Assembly: GCA_030248295.1 (NCBI GenBank) | Contig: JASANH010000233.1 | Span: 124,001-188,000, forward strand | DNA from: Mesodorylaimus sp. YZB2_4 | Lineage: Eukaryota > Nematoda > Enoplea > Dorylaimida > Dorylaimidae | DNA length: 64,000 bases | Reading direction: 5' to 3' | Shown here: piece after piece, positions 23,893 through 36,323 of the stretch | How the letters are laid out: every line of letters begins with the position of its first letter | Position numbering within the stretch: position 1 is the stretch's first letter | Notes under the pieces: generated by a model | Databases searched by the model: none | Seen by the model: only the letters and a program-made list of their open reading frames with translations | What the model was told of the DNA's origin: nothing | Program-made: the position numbers and the translations under genes

Positions 23893-24233
23893 TGATCAGG
23901 CCTTTCCTAAAAATTGAGTCGACTCCGTTACAGCAAGGTTTTCTTTTTTGCTGTTTCACATATCAGATGATTGCAAGGCTTGCTTCGCTTATCCGCTCTT
24001 GTCCAGAGCGGATAAGCGGACTCGACTGTAGTCAAAAAAAATGCAAAATACTGGCATACTGAAAGCACATTTCCAAGCTTGGTCAGTCAAGAGCGTCAAA
24101 AAGACTATAGCGATTTAGTTTCTCAATGTACTCTCATCCAAGTCAAAACAGTCCGTAAACCTCCAACATCTGCCCATACAACGTATAACCAAGGGCACAC
24201 GATACTTTCAAATACGGTCCTAATATATGTGCT

Positions 24234-25547
24234 CTAATCGAAGAGACCGAATCCCATGTCTTCGTCAGATTCCTCTTTCTCTTCCTTCTTTTTCTCCTCT
24301 GAAACAGTAAGCGATAGAGCACCCACCAAGCTGATTCGTAGATCGAATTGACTCACCTTTCTTCTCTTCCTTGGCTGGTGCACCACCACCAGCCGCGGCG
24401 GCAGGAGCAGCAGCGGAAACAGCAACGGCACCAGCGGATGGTACAGACGCTAATTTCTTCTTGCCTACAAAATAAAATACACAATAAGAGTGACAGGGTG
24501 TACAGCGGAGAATGAAGCACGAATACACAAATATGGTAAGTAGGGCCCGCTACAAACAAGCCCACAGAGCACGGCCCACCCAAACAAAACGCGCACTCGG
24601 GACTGCACTATCCCTAGTGTGTAGCAGAAGTGGATCATTTCATGCGTTGATGGCTGAAAGATGTATAAAGCGTATGCAGAGGGCTCAAAATGTTCCCGGA
24701 TCCGTGGAGTTTTTAAACCCTCAATGGAATAACCCGACCCGACCATGGAATTTCTGCATGCATAACATCAGCATCAAGGCAGTGTAAAGTTGATTCGATG
24801 ACGGTGACTATATTAGATCTAGAAACTAATGCAGCAATGCATGAGATCGATTGCTCCGCTCACATTGCACAAAACTTTGAAAAATGTCCTCAAGTGGAAA
24901 AGTATGTAAAAGTTTTCCGATGAAAAAGAGAGGGAGCTTGCGTGTATTCTAGTCGAATGGCTGGCTGACGCTATGATAGCGTCTGACTGAGAGATATCTT
25001 TAATATTTTTGAGTTAATTATGTATGTGTGGGGCCTACGAGACTTTTCTAACGCCTTTCTTGCTAGTACTACTACTTATTCTAAATTCAGGTTAGACTTG
25101 GCACTACAGATCATTGTTAAAAGTGTCAAAAGGCGCCTATAAATCCACAGTACTAGTCCCGATTTCCATCCGAACAAGGATTGGCCAGGTGAGTCGGCAG
25201 GAAACGCTGTTTTGATTGATAGGGCGAACACATAGAAAATAGGAGCCTGTACTGAATTTTTCACCTTGAAAATCGCTTGGTGTTTCCTAAAGTCACTAGT
25301 GTCTTCTTTAGAATTCCCGTCGCTCTGATACTCCTTGTAAAATCAAGCAAGCAGCATAACCAGCTAGTCGCTAACCTTGCTCAATAAGGTCTTCGACATT
25401 CTTTCCTTTCAACGATTCGATCACTTTCTTGGCCTTTGCTTCGTCGAAGTCGACGCCAACACTACCCAGAATTTTTTTGATGTCAGCCGCGCTCGGATCG
25501 GTATGACCTCCCAATTGAGCCAACAAATAAGCCGCGACGTAACGCAT
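24234..25547 (-). CDS. 60S acidic ribosomal protein P2
   Basis: Three exons, 25547-25376, 24464-24357 and 24298-24234, all phase 1, give 114 residues, the normal P2 length. The N-terminal dimerisation domain begins MRYVAAYLLAQLGG and includes the DIKKILGSVG segment. An Ala/Gly-rich hinge follows, then an acidic run ending EESDEDMGFGLFD, the conserved tail that recruits elongation factors and is bound by ribosome-inactivating proteins. P1/P2 dimers form the stalk of the cytosolic large subunit. Intron 1 is about 0.9 kb, long for this window. An acceptor-like CTTTAG lies 18 bp upstream of the ATG, so a separate 5' UTR exon is likely. Confidence 0.97.
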
Positions 25548-26001
25548 TTTGATCTGACTTGATTTCTAAAGACAACAAAATTCACTGGCTGGCAATCGAT
25601 CGAAACCATCTTTTTGCCACAAGTGTCATGAACTTCAGTAGTGTTTCTCACGGGCTAAAATAAGTAAGAAAATCAAGATTTAGAAATATCCGGATCAAGC
25701 GATTCTGAAACACAAAGTGCAAACAAATACTTAACTAAAACGCTTTGAGTTATAACCCTTAAAAAGAGCAGAACAGTTTTTATATAATTTAAGCAAGGTA
25801 GAATTACTGGCGCAAAATCACATGATCTTGAGGTACAGTGCCTTGTTGACTGCTCGAAGCGCGAAGTTAAATTTCTCAAGTATATTACCCCCTACAGCCC
25901 ATGGATCGATGACGACGAAATGACGTATGATCAAATAGATCGGGCAAAGCGGCGGACACGACTGATTCTCACTAAGGCCTTTTTGTTTTATTGCTCTATC
26001 A
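25548..26001. other. divergent intergenic region between RPLP2 and NUDT14
   Basis: 454 bp separate the start codons of two head-to-head genes. It presumably holds the RPLP2 5' UTR exon and promoters for both. No clear TATA box was identified. Confidence 0.5.
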
Positions 26002-26953
26002 ATGGAGACTGAAAAGGACGACCCAATCACCAACATTCGTCTGATCCCCATCGAAACGTCGCCTTTCGTACGCATGAAACGAGCACATTTCACAAGGGAC
26101 GATGGGTCACAGTTCCAAGTCGATATTCCACAAATGCACGACAGGTACACTGAGTCCCTAGCTGAGTCTCGTTCTCATAGTTTCACCCATGGTTGACCCG
26201 ATTTCAGTGTTTCCATACTCTTATGCCACACTGGTCGCAGATCCCTGATCGTAGTGAAGCAGTTTAGACCAGCAGTTTTCATGAGCCGAATGTTTCCTAT
26301 TTTGAACGATGATCAGAGGATCGATGCACTCGATTTAGCATCGTGTTCTGGTCCTGCAGCACTGGGCTACACTTACGAACTGTGCGATGGTCTCGTCGAT
26401 AATCCGAATTTGAATGCAGTGCAAACAGCAAGGCAAGAAGTGCTGGAGGAGTGCGGATACAATGTTCCAGTGGAGAAGATAGAGCTGATTACGACACACA
26501 GGTAATCAATCACTAGGCAGTGCCAGCTCGAGAGACTGAAGTCTCTGAGATAAAAACCTCCAGGCAGGGCCAAGCAGGACTACATTTTAGGTGAATGGAA
26601 ATATAGCTAAGACATCAACCAGACCTCCCTTCCGGGGGGGGGGGGGGCGGTTTGACAATGAGTTCTGATCTCCCGACCGCCCAGGAATGCCCAGGCAGAC
26701 TGGTTCGAGATCTGATGCAAGGATTTTCAGGTCGCTCGATTCGGGAGCAGTGCAAACTCTGTTCTACGCAGATGTCGACAACACCATGAAGGTGTCTGAT
26801 GGCGGTGGCAATGCTCACGAAAACGAAGAAGTCGAAGTAGTCTATGTTCCTGTAGACAATGCTATGAAACTGTTTGTGGAGGATGAGAGCATTCAGCGAA
26901 GTCCTGATCTCATGTTCAGTGTGCTTTGGTTCTTGAAAGAGAAATGTCATTAA
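26002..26953 (+). CDS. UDP-sugar pyrophosphatase, Nudix family (NUDT14-like)
   Basis: Exons 26002-26144, 26208-26501 and 26731-26953 (both introns phase 2) give 219 residues, about the length of human NUDT14. The SLIVVKQFRPAVF segment matches the family core. The Nudix box is present: GLVDNPNLNAVQTARQEVLE then ECGY (G...REvLEECG), with the catalytic and Mg-binding glutamates intact. The family hydrolyses UDP-glucose and related nucleotide sugars to UMP and sugar 1-phosphate in the cytosol. Intron 2 holds a G14 tract (26634-26647). A polyadenylation signal AATAAA lies at 26992, 39 bp after the stop. Confidence 0.9.
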
Positions 26954-27052
26954 TGCGTCATTTCATGAAGTGTGGACTACTCATTCAAACCAATAAAGCT
27001 CCTGTCTAAAACTGGTGTTTACGCGCAGGTAATGTGGCACTTCGTTTCGTAG

Positions 27053-27226
27053 TGTAACCAAGCCTGGCAGGCGTAGGAAGGAGGCGGCCGACCCAAGTCG
27101 GCGGGACTAAAACTCCGACTGGAGCGACGGCTGAAACATCAACCCGAGGGGTTGATGTCTCCCAGCCAGGGGAGAGTATCGATTACTCTCTCCCACTTGC
27201 CATGGCCTACCAGGCGGGGGGTTACA
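27053..27226 (-). mobile_element. 174-bp MITE, copy 1 (TGTAACC termini)
   Basis: Begins TGTAACCAAGCCTGGCAGGC and ends with GGTTACA, so both ends carry TGTAACC in inverted orientation. Its interior matches copies at 32397-32570 and 57658-57819 by eye, with this copy reversed relative to both. No coding capacity. Confidence 0.8.
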
Positions 27227-28930
27227 TTAGGATCCTGAACTCATGCAAGTTTCAGATAATGCGTCGCCTACTTGCAGATGAACATGCTTCTTGCATGGCC
27301 AGCTGGCATCTGATCTATGGCTTGCGGTTTCGTGTTTGCGCCTGCTTTCTCATATGGAAACTTGCCCCGCGTGTCATTGCGAAACTACTGCAATGGATGA
27401 AAAATGTTAAGTAAACAAAAACGGATTGTCGGCCCATCGTGCGCCTGTGGGATCACTGTTCGCCTTCATCCACGTGCCACCTATAGCTGCATCCAAAGGC
27501 TGCATCTAACGTGAGCTCTTCTAAGATCTGAAGGAAAGTCAGTATTAAACCGCAGCCAGGGAAGGTCGATAGTTCTAGGCAGGGAAGGTCTGGCACAGGG
27601 GCTACACGATTTAACAGCTGCAATAAAGAGGTCAATTGCAACAATAGAAAAATAATGTGACAGTGGAACCGAGGGTATTTCGTTGAGACACTGAGAATAA
27701 GGGAGACGGTCTCGGACAGGGGTGCAGCATGAAAGCTGCAGGCTCACGTTATCACCATTGAGATCACTAGATGTCACACTGGCACTAGACGCGTATCGAT
27801 GGGCGGGTGGTTTGATTCGATCTATTTGCGGCGTGGCCATTGAGATTCATTGGACGCAATTGCACTTGACTGCTCACGATCTGTTTCTGCTGGGGGCCGC
27901 ATCAATGACAACGAGGACAGTGATCGTGTCAGTCAAATACACAATCTCAGAAGAACGAATTCCCTCCCTTGACCCACGTTTCTCGTACGGAGCCACCTAA
28001 CGAGTACACGGACAAGATCAAGATAACGTATGGCCGCACAATTATCATAATCGAGATCACTAGATGTCACAATCACGATCGCGAGCTGTCGCACAACGCC
28101 CATTTGGCCGACGATTGATCCATTGCTTGCGGCCTAGCCGTCGAGATCCGCTCCTCTTCTTCCAAGCACCGTTTGATGCTCGGGTTCTCTGTGATGCAGC
28201 TCAAGATGATTTTGAATTTCCCACCTCATTTACGACAATGCAGATACTTTACACTGCATGGAACTAAAGCTCCAAGTTCAAGTGAGCATTCGAGTGGGGG
28301 CCAAATGAACCTGTAGGTTATATTTTCACGAGTGCTTTTGTGGAGAAATGCCGGAAATGATTGAGCACACAATTATCGCGGAGACACTGTACCCAGGAGG
28401 AATGGGACCTTATATTCGGGTACCGAATCTACAGGCCTGCTAGAATGTACGAAGCTATTAATTGCATCCCTATGTGATTATACCATGCTCGAGAGATTCA
28501 CTGCTTATCTGAAATCGGTTCTGTGAGTTCCGGCTAACTACTGCATGTCATACAAAGTAAAGACGTTTTTGGACAGCCGTTTACAGCCTGGCCACATGCT
28601 TATAAGTGAGCACGCACTAAAAACGGCCTGAAGCGCTCTGTTGCCACTCTCCAAGTAGTGTGGCCTGCTGCAAACTAGTTTATGCCTTCGACTTGACAAC
28701 TGCCCCAAAATTTTCAGCATCTGCTACCCGCACTCTGCAACACACTCTAGGACTCCCGCGTCGGACTCCAGTTTGTGCAAGCAAAGGCAGTCAAGATAAG
28801 CCCAGAGACGTAGTGCTAGTGTTTGAAGAAGGCCAGGTGGGGTACATAGGTCTTCCCTGACCATTGTTCTGCGCACCATTTGCTCTAACTCTAGTGCTAC
28901 AGCGAGGGAAAAGGTTATACGGATTTGGAG
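27227..28930. other. intergenic, no gene recognised
   Basis: Two related segments (around 27747-27783 and 28036-28072) share GATCACTAGATGTCAC and weaker flanking similarity, suggesting an old local duplication about 290 bp apart. No gene supported. Confidence 0.45.
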
Positions 28931-31900
28931 ATGGAGAACATTTTGAGTTCACATTATCCTGATGCAAATATTGTTGACGAAGATGTCAGCTTTCCCGCAT
29001 TTGTATTGAAACATTTCGAGGAGTATGGGAATAAAGTAGCTGTGGTAAGGAATTTGATTTTATGATCAAAATATACATAATTCCCTTGCCCTGGATTGCC
29101 ATTTGGCTAAAGTGACTCGCCTTTATTTCAGATTTCCCCCAAAACGAATCAGTCATACACTTACTCCGATTTGATCCAGCTTAGTCGACGACTGGCTATT
29201 GGACTCCACAAGAAAGCGGGCATGCGTCGACGCGATGTGCTGAGTACTTGTATGGCTAACCACATTGAGCAGGTGCCAATCTCGTTGGGGGCTGGGCTGC
29301 TGGGTGCAGTGGTCAATACTGCCAATCCTGCTTACACTGTTCGAGAGCTCGTGCATCAATTCAGTGGGTGTAAAACAAGATACGTCCTCACAACCGCCGA
29401 CTTGGTCGAGAAAATTAACGCGGTCAGGTCACAGTGCAAGTTTATACGAGTAAGAGTTATGATATGGATTGTTACAGCGTAGTGACTTGAGCATAGACCA
29501 TTGGTCATGAATGACCTCATGTTCACTATGCACCTGGCAGGACACATGCTGCAAGTGCTGTAAGGACCCTGTGACGAAATGCTTTGCATAATAATCGTAA
29601 TCCTGTTACACTAGCGTAATTTGATACTCACGATAAGATTCTAAAACCTACTGTTTTTAGTCGAAAGTCTCCCAGGGAATATAAAGTTTTATGTGAAATA
29701 AGCTCGGAGCCAAACCCTTATCAGCTGTTATCTCGCATGAGTTAAATTCTATCGTAAATATAGTTTACGAGTGCTTATTTCGTGACTAGAGAATTACATG
29801 GAACTTTTGCAGTTTATAACAGTCGGACTTAATTATAATGTGTATGTACAGTAGAGTGCTGTGGCATGCTCGGTTCTGCTCGGTGAGCCAGTCTCTGTCC
29901 CCAGCGAAAGCACCCTCTTTGTCTCTTTCCTATGCCAGCATTAATGCTCGCAAAATTTATTACTGCAGGTCATTATTACCCTCGACTTTCGCGTCGATGA
30001 TTGTCTTTACTTGCCCGATCTCGTGGCTGATGAAGACAACGAATTCGTGTTTCCAGTAAGTCTTGACTCTTTAGAAATTTCAGCAAGCCTACATATATCC
30101 ATGATGGGGCCTGACTAAAGCTACAGTGCGGTAAGATGCGCGATAAGATGTGCTGTTACGCTTGGTCGACTTTTCGTGGGTTTAGTAACTTTATCATGAG
30201 TATGAGTTTTGATTAATTTTATGTGTCTCCCTCCCGTCAAGTGCATGTATTTGCTTGGGTACGGAGTAAACGATGATGATGATGATGATGATGATGATGC
30301 CACAGAATCAAGTACTGTATACAGCACATGCTGTGCGCATCTGGCGACCTGAGTAGGTTGGTGGGGGTGTGTATGTCGGTATGTGGGTTTAGCCGGTTTC
30401 ACGACTTTGTCACTTTCAGCATATCAATGCCGTCAAGGAGCTGGCCTACTTACTGAACTCTTCAGGCACTACAGGCTTGCCGAAAGCGGTTATGCTCACC
30501 CATCGAACATTAGTGGCCAATTTGTGTCAACTGACGTAAGAATATTCGGGTTTCAACATGACTGGAGGAAAAATATCTCATTTTCAGGCAACGATACTTG
30601 AAACGCCCTGCACCAGCGTTATTCTCGCCCAGCGTGAGTGATGTGGTTCTATCAGCATTTCCTATGTTTCATATCGGAGGCATCATAATATCGGGTATAT
30701 GGATGTTAATCAATGGAGCCACGGTGCTAATTTTTGACAGATATGACCCCGATGTCTATCTGGAGGCCATTCGAGCTTACAAAGTGCCTTTAACTGCTTC
30801 GATCTCTAATTTTAAATTTACTCCAGCCGCGTTTTAGGTTACTACAATTTTCACTCCGCCCCCCGTCCTCGTTCACTATTCGAAATCTTCCACTGCAACC
30901 ACAGAAGATTTCGAAAGTATTCGTTACATTATGTGCGGGGGTGCTGTGATCAGCAAAGAGCTGTCTGAGGCAGTCACAAATAAATTGAAGCCAGAATATA
31001 TCATTCAAGGTATGTCGCACTTTGCATGGTGCAGGGATGTAACACAGACTTCCTTTCTAGCGTATGGTATGACAGAACTCAGCCCACTCTGTCACTTGTC
31101 TCCATTGACTGGCCTGAGCTCGCAGAAACCAGGCTCGTGCGGTGTTTTGGTGCCAAACACTCAATGCAAGGTGAGATTATTGCTCATTCCTATTATCCTA
31201 AAAACTCACAAGATTTTGCTCGCAGGTCATAGATGTCGAAACGGGCAAAGCAGTTGGTCCTCACACTCGCGGTGAGATCTGTATTAAAGGTCCACAATTA
31301 ATGGAAGGCTACTTGAACAATCCCGAAGCCACTCGGCAAACGATCGATGATCATGGGTGGCTGCATACGGGTAATGGGGCTGGCTGGTGCTGATAATCAA
31401 CATGGTTGAAAGGCTGTTTTGCAGGGGATATCGGCTACTACGACGAGGATGACTACTTTTATATCGTGGATCGGATTAAGGATATCATCAAAGTGAAGGC
31501 ATTTCAGGTACGCATTGATATAATCCAATCCCTGGGTTGTGCTGAAGCAGGTCGTCTCTAATACAGTGAGGCAGGAGCAGTAAAGGAAATTCAGCAGTGG
31601 CAGCAATTGGGTACCACACAAATGTCAATATGACTCTGCATAGCCTGGCCAGCTGTCTATTATGAGGCATACAAGATTCTGCCCAGAGCTGATTAGGCAC
31701 ACAGTAATGGGTCCCATCCGCAGTTCCGCTGGCATTCCCTATTCTTACTTTTATCAGACCCAAAACACACATCTCCTCTAAACCTGTAGGTTGCACCAGC
31801 AGAACTGGAAGGCATCTTATTTACACATCCCGCCATCGCTGATGCGGCTGTAGTTGGGTGCCCAGATCAGTACGCTGGTGAGCTTCCACGCGCCTACGTG

Positions 31901-32145
31901 GTCCTGAAACCGGGCATCAAAGTCACTGCCAGCGAAATCCAACGTTTCGTGGCTGGTAGGTCCTGTTATTTCTATTTTATCACGGTGAAAATTAAAGCTT
32001 TGGATTTTCAGGTCACGTAGTTAGCTACAAACGTTTGGATGGCGGCGTGGTGTTCTTGGATGAAATTCCCAAAACTCCAAGTGGAAAATTACTAAGAAGA
32101 CTATTAAGGGACCATGCACGAGATGATATTAAGTCAAAACTATGA
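28931..32145 (+). CDS. 4-coumarate-CoA ligase-like acyl-CoA synthetase with peroxisomal signal
   Basis: Eleven exons: 28931-29044, 29132-29449, 29969-30055, 30420-30535, 30588-30783, 30838-31009, 31061-31170, 31226-31370, 31425-31507, 31790-31955 and 32012-32145. They join in phase to 546 residues, the usual size of the 4CL/luciferase-like ANL branch. The ATP-binding P-loop [17 protein letters not shown] is intact. So are AYGMTELSP (A5 motif), [19 protein letters not shown] with the hinge, and the catalytic-lysine segment [10 protein letters not shown]. The C-terminus is SKL, a canonical PTS1. The enzyme should adenylate a carboxylic acid and transfer it to CoA inside peroxisomes; the acid cannot be told from sequence. 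The frame stays open a little upstream of the chosen ATG, so an extra 5' exon is possible. Confidence 0.9.
30272..30299. repeat. (GAT)n microsatellite
   Basis: Nine GAT units plus one base, within intron 3 of the acyl-CoA synthetase-like gene. Confidence 0.95.
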
Positions 32146-32396
32146 ACATAAGTTCAGTACTTTAGTGAGTCGCTTTCGCTTGTTTGATAAGTAGGTAATA
32201 AGCAGATTGAATGGATTACGCATAAATTATTTTCTGCGCACTGCAGTGCTGTGGTATGGGTATTAAAACCACCGATAGGTCCTACCCGTTTCGTAAAAGT
32301 CGTAATGCCATTTCCGACAAACACAGTAACGACAGGCTCATTCGCACTGTTCGGTATCACTTTTAAGGGAGCGGCTGGTGGAGCTTTTGCATTACC
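32146..32396. other. 3' flank of the acyl-CoA synthetase-like gene
   Basis: No further gene. The interval ends at MITE copy 2. Confidence 0.5.
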
Positions 32397-32570
32397 TGTA
32401 ACCCTGGTTCCTGGTAGGCCATGGCGAGTGGAAGAGAGTAATCGACCCCTGGCTGGGAAACGTCAAACTCGGGTTGATGTTTCAGCCGTAGGTATAGTCG
32501 CAAGACTTGCCTTGCTCCAGTCGGAGTGTTTGTCCTACCCTCTCTCCGGAGCCTGCCGGGCTTGGTTACA
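32397..32570 (+). mobile_element. 174-bp MITE, copy 2
   Basis: Ends TGTAACCCTGG and CTTGGTTACA in inverted orientation. Interior shared with copy 3 (same orientation) and copy 1 (reverse). It sits between the acyl-CoA synthetase-like gene and the next coding region. Confidence 0.8.
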
Positions 32571-32750
32571 TTTGCAGGGCAGCCTGCCACCATGCCAGTA
32601 TGCACTCGTAAATGGCTAAAACATCATTCTAATCGATGATGCCCAAGCTGCCAGAGGGTCATCTTGTAAAGTGCAAGTGGCTCTCGCAGGTATCACCCCA
32701 TTCTGTATCTTCTGCATTTTTATGCTTTGAAGTGAGCGAGCCTGGTTGAT

Positions 32751-34013
32751 ATGGACCTGTTAAGGTACATCCTCGCAGGGCTTCTCGTTTGCTGGTTGTC
32801 GAAGATCGTGTTGGTTTCAATCGCGGTCTGCTTGTGCATCATTCTCATCGCATGCGCTGGGCTCATCCTGATTTTGATTCTATGGTTCCTGTGTGAATTC
32901 GTTTTCGTACAGATGATGACGTTGTGGAGAAACCGTTACCGGTCGCCGCCATCAATCCCTCATGATCGTTGGTCACCATGGGAAATTATTGCTAGCGTGC
33001 AAACGTCGAGCGATGAAATTATTAAATTCGGCTATCACTGGGACAGCGACCCGATCGACGATCCGCTCTATCCTCATCATTCATTGGTGTATGCGATCGG
33101 AGTCCGAAGGCGAAATTCGTTTTGGCGGACGATCACAGTGCAGCGAGTGTCAGTGGTGACTGGTCGAGGCGAATCCGTGAGTCGCTTCCAATGCTTCAGC
33201 ATTTCTCCATCCACGATAGCCATTCCATCTCGTGCGTACGTTTTTCAAAGTCGCGGCGCCCTATTCATTCATTTCTACGGCTATCATGGTTCTCGTTGCC
33301 CTTGTCCTGTCCTCATAGTCTATGATATCCGTTTCAACCAATGGGGCAAATTTTTGCTGCCGAAATTCTCACCGGCAAGCAAATATCAATCTGCTCTGCA
33401 AATAGTCTGCCTCGGGCGTCGAATGAAAGACCACACGACAGTGGATCAATGGCGAATCCGATTTCTCGGTGTGAACGAAAGGTTTGAAGAGTTTGATTGG
33501 AGAAGTCATTTCGGCAACTACGTCATCGATCTGTCCGCCAGCTCGGGACTGGTCCAATCAGTCAGCGAAAATGAGCTCATACTTGCGCCACCGTCTGTGA
33601 CATGGTATTTTGCTCGTTCATCAAGTCACACGATTGGTATTGCTCGCGATCGTGATCGACACGTGTTTGTATATGACACAGACACGAATCGATTCGAAGT
33701 CTTCTCAAGTGATCGCGATTTGGTCGACTCGGAAATGTCATTGAAACGATACATCGAAAAGGTCAAAGTCATTGGCAACTACATTTATCCCCTGGCAATG
33801 AGCGATCGAGAAGCGATCAGCCGAATAAACCGAGTCAACAGCAACTGCTACACTCTCGTCCGCGTGAATTTAAGGCCGCCAAGTTTGAAGCTTTCAGCCG
33901 CCAGAGCATATTTCAAGGCGAATACGCAATTAACGCAGGTGACCGCTGAACAATTCGTTCAAGTGACGGGTGTGTTCCTGCATCTTCATTTGAAGCGACT
34001 CCAAAGTCGTTGA
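32751..34013 (+). CDS. membrane-anchored protein of unknown family (420 aa, one exon)
   Basis: One uninterrupted frame from ATG 32751. Residues about 5-55 are strongly hydrophobic (CWLSKIVLVSIAVCLCIILI then further Leu/Ile), enough for two helices or a hairpin. A short basic segment (WRNRYRSPP) and about 350 soluble residues follow. The soluble part alternates short beta-like strands with motifs such as HVFVYDTDTNRFEVF and PCPVLIVYDIRFNQWG. This recalls the strand-turn pattern of kelch/beta-propeller proteins, but no repeat consensus is clear. Being intronless while its neighbours are split is notable and could indicate retroposition. I recognise no family. Confidence 0.65.
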   Translation: MDLLRYILAGLLVCWLSKIVLVSIAVCLCIILIACAGLILILILWFLCEFVFVQMMTLWRNRYRSPPSIPHDRWSPWEIIASVQTSSDEIIKFGYHWDSDPIDDPLYPHHSLVYAIGVRRRNSFWRTITVQRVSVVTGRGESVSRFQCFSISPSTIAIPSRAYVFQSRGALFIHFYGYHGSRCPCPVLIVYDIRFNQWGKFLLPKFSPASKYQSALQIVCLGRRMKDHTTVDQWRIRFLGVNERFEEFDWRSHFGNYVIDLSASSGLVQSVSENELILAPPSVTWYFARSSSHTIGIARDRDRHVFVYDTDTNRFEVFSSDRDLVDSEMSLKRYIEKVKVIGNYIYPLAMSDREAISRINRVNSNCYTLVRVNLRPPSLKLSAARAYFKANTQLTQVTAEQFVQVTGVFLHLHLKRLQSR

Positions 34014-36323
34014 CGCCGGACAGAGCTCATGCTTAGATGAATATGATTTGATCTGATATGTACTGTTCTGATCGAGAGTGAGAAGAACACATCCGACATG
34101 CGGCTGTTTGTACTGTGCATGGTTGATAGGCAACGAAAAGAAACCAAACGGCTGGCGTACCAGCAGTTTGCCGCACATTGTCGAATGACCAATTGTTCTG
34201 CTGAAGAAAGAAGGGGTTGGTCAAAGCCGAGTTCCAGAAATCGTATTCCAACCCTCAAAGAACATGCACACAGAGAGACACCTCCGCACAGAGTCCCCCA
34301 ACACGACAATAGCACTTGGGATCAAATATAGAGTAGCCCTAACCCAGCCGCGAAACCCACGGACACACCAAGGAATAGATCTTGGGGTCAGCGCCGGACG
34401 TTTTCAAGTACGAACCAAAAGGACGACAATCATTCGAGAACGGTTTGAAGCACCCCAGAGGGCCTGTTGACACCCGCATAGTTACCTTTCCTCAAGTCGC
34501 CGAATAAACAGAAACTGGCAGAAAATGAGCAAAAAAAACAACCCAGTGCAGTTTAGACCAACAAGATAGTCTGGTGACTTGTAATCAAGCCAGTAATAGT
34601 CAACACAGGGGCATTTTCAGGGAAGCAAGTCACCACAGCACTCCTTAGAGAGCCATGGTGATTCAGTTCGGCGACTGTCCCATATTGCTTGAGCTCGGTG
34701 TCATCTGCTCAATATGCAAGACTTTCAGCCAGGCGTCGTAACAAATGATTGCTAGAAAAGTCAAGGGTGCCATTTTTATTCATCATGGGTACAGTTCAGT
34801 TCGTAGGATCCTTGCCAGCACCCTTGAGGATGTTGGCTCGATTTTTAGAGTTGTTCTAGCCCGTTTTAGTGCGACAAGAATCAACTATTGTACGTAGGTG
34901 TTATGTCGTTGTAGTTTGAGAGTGCGACAGCTCTTCTTCGCTCTCGTACCGGCGGGTTCGGGCTGATCTTACAAGCGAGCGGTCCAAGGTCTTCAATAGC
35001 CCAAGCCTGGTAGAAAGGCTTATTCCTGCAGAGTATCGATTACTAAGACCCCGATTCCTCAACAAATCCCTCAGGCGTGTCTGCCGCGCCTCTCAAGGGT
35101 GCCTGCAACTGCTCTGTGCAATGATACACTAGCCTGGCTGCTGGTCGAATGCACCCGGTCCTAAGATGCCCACGCTGGCGAACAGTTCCACTGTCGATGG
35201 CGCAGTAAAGACTTCCGTCAACACCAGAGGATCCTTCACGAAGCACAACAATGCACGACGATGTCTCAACGGTCCTAGATCTTACCCACAGACAAATCCG
35301 CAGACAAATTAAGTACCTGCCCAGGAGTCAACGCCTAAGCTTTTCCAGTATTAACCAAAGGGAACGACGACCGCATAGGCCCTTTGAGAGTATGCTAATC
35401 GAAGTCCATGGCCAGCACCTGGATCGCCCCACAGTCCTGCCAATGGGGCGGACCACATGAGGGCTGGCTTCCCTCGAAGGGAGATCACTAATCCCACCTA
35501 CCAGCCTGTTCTTATACCGCCCTGGCTCCTCACCGAGTTAACTGCCCAAGCCACACCCCCAAGAACTCCCGGCGCCCCCAAGCGGCAATGTTCACAACAT
35601 AGGTAATACAATCCATAACCATGAATATTTCGAACAATCACTTTTCTCAGCAGCTTTTGGAAGCGCAAAATTAAGTTTTTAAAATGCCTTGCTGCTACAA
35701 ATGTTTTCATACAGACTTCAGTTGCTGACTGCGTATCAGTTCTTCAAGACGGGAACGCAGTAGTTTTGATCAGACCACACAGATTTAGAGGGTCGGCAGG
35801 CGGAAGCCGAACGAGCAGCGATTCAGGGAAGTTGTCCTCGAAAACCAGCACTGACCCTCCCGCCTCTCGCTATCATCGTGGGACGCTGATTCTGTCACAA
35901 AATTCCATCGCTGGAGGTGGTCCCAGTCGAGACGTCAGAGGGTGCAAACTGGTCCCCTCATAGCTCCGCTGCTGGCGGATTTACTTATCATGACTGCTTT
36001 CCGGCTACAGGCGAAATGGGCTGCAAGTCCTTTGGGAGAACTGGGCGGCACAAAAGCCCAGACTCTAGACAATTTTTAAGCGAACAACAACAGTATACTA
36101 TTCCTTCGACCCTTTAGCCTTGACTATAGGTTAGTTAGCGCCAATGACATCCATCAAGCCACAGCATTATCACACTCATGGTTGTGAATTTGTGTCCTGA
36201 AGGCATGTCATGTCATGTCATTTTACTGTCGCCAAGCATCGCTAAAATGCACTCATGGGCGCAGCACACAATGTATATATATATGCACATGCGAACTACA
36301 CAAGAATATAAGGACTTTGATAA
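34014..36323. other. intergenic, no gene recognised
   Basis: Several short frames on both strands lack domains, signal peptides or splice structure. An AT microsatellite-like run lies near 36272-36285. Nothing annotated. Confidence 0.5.
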
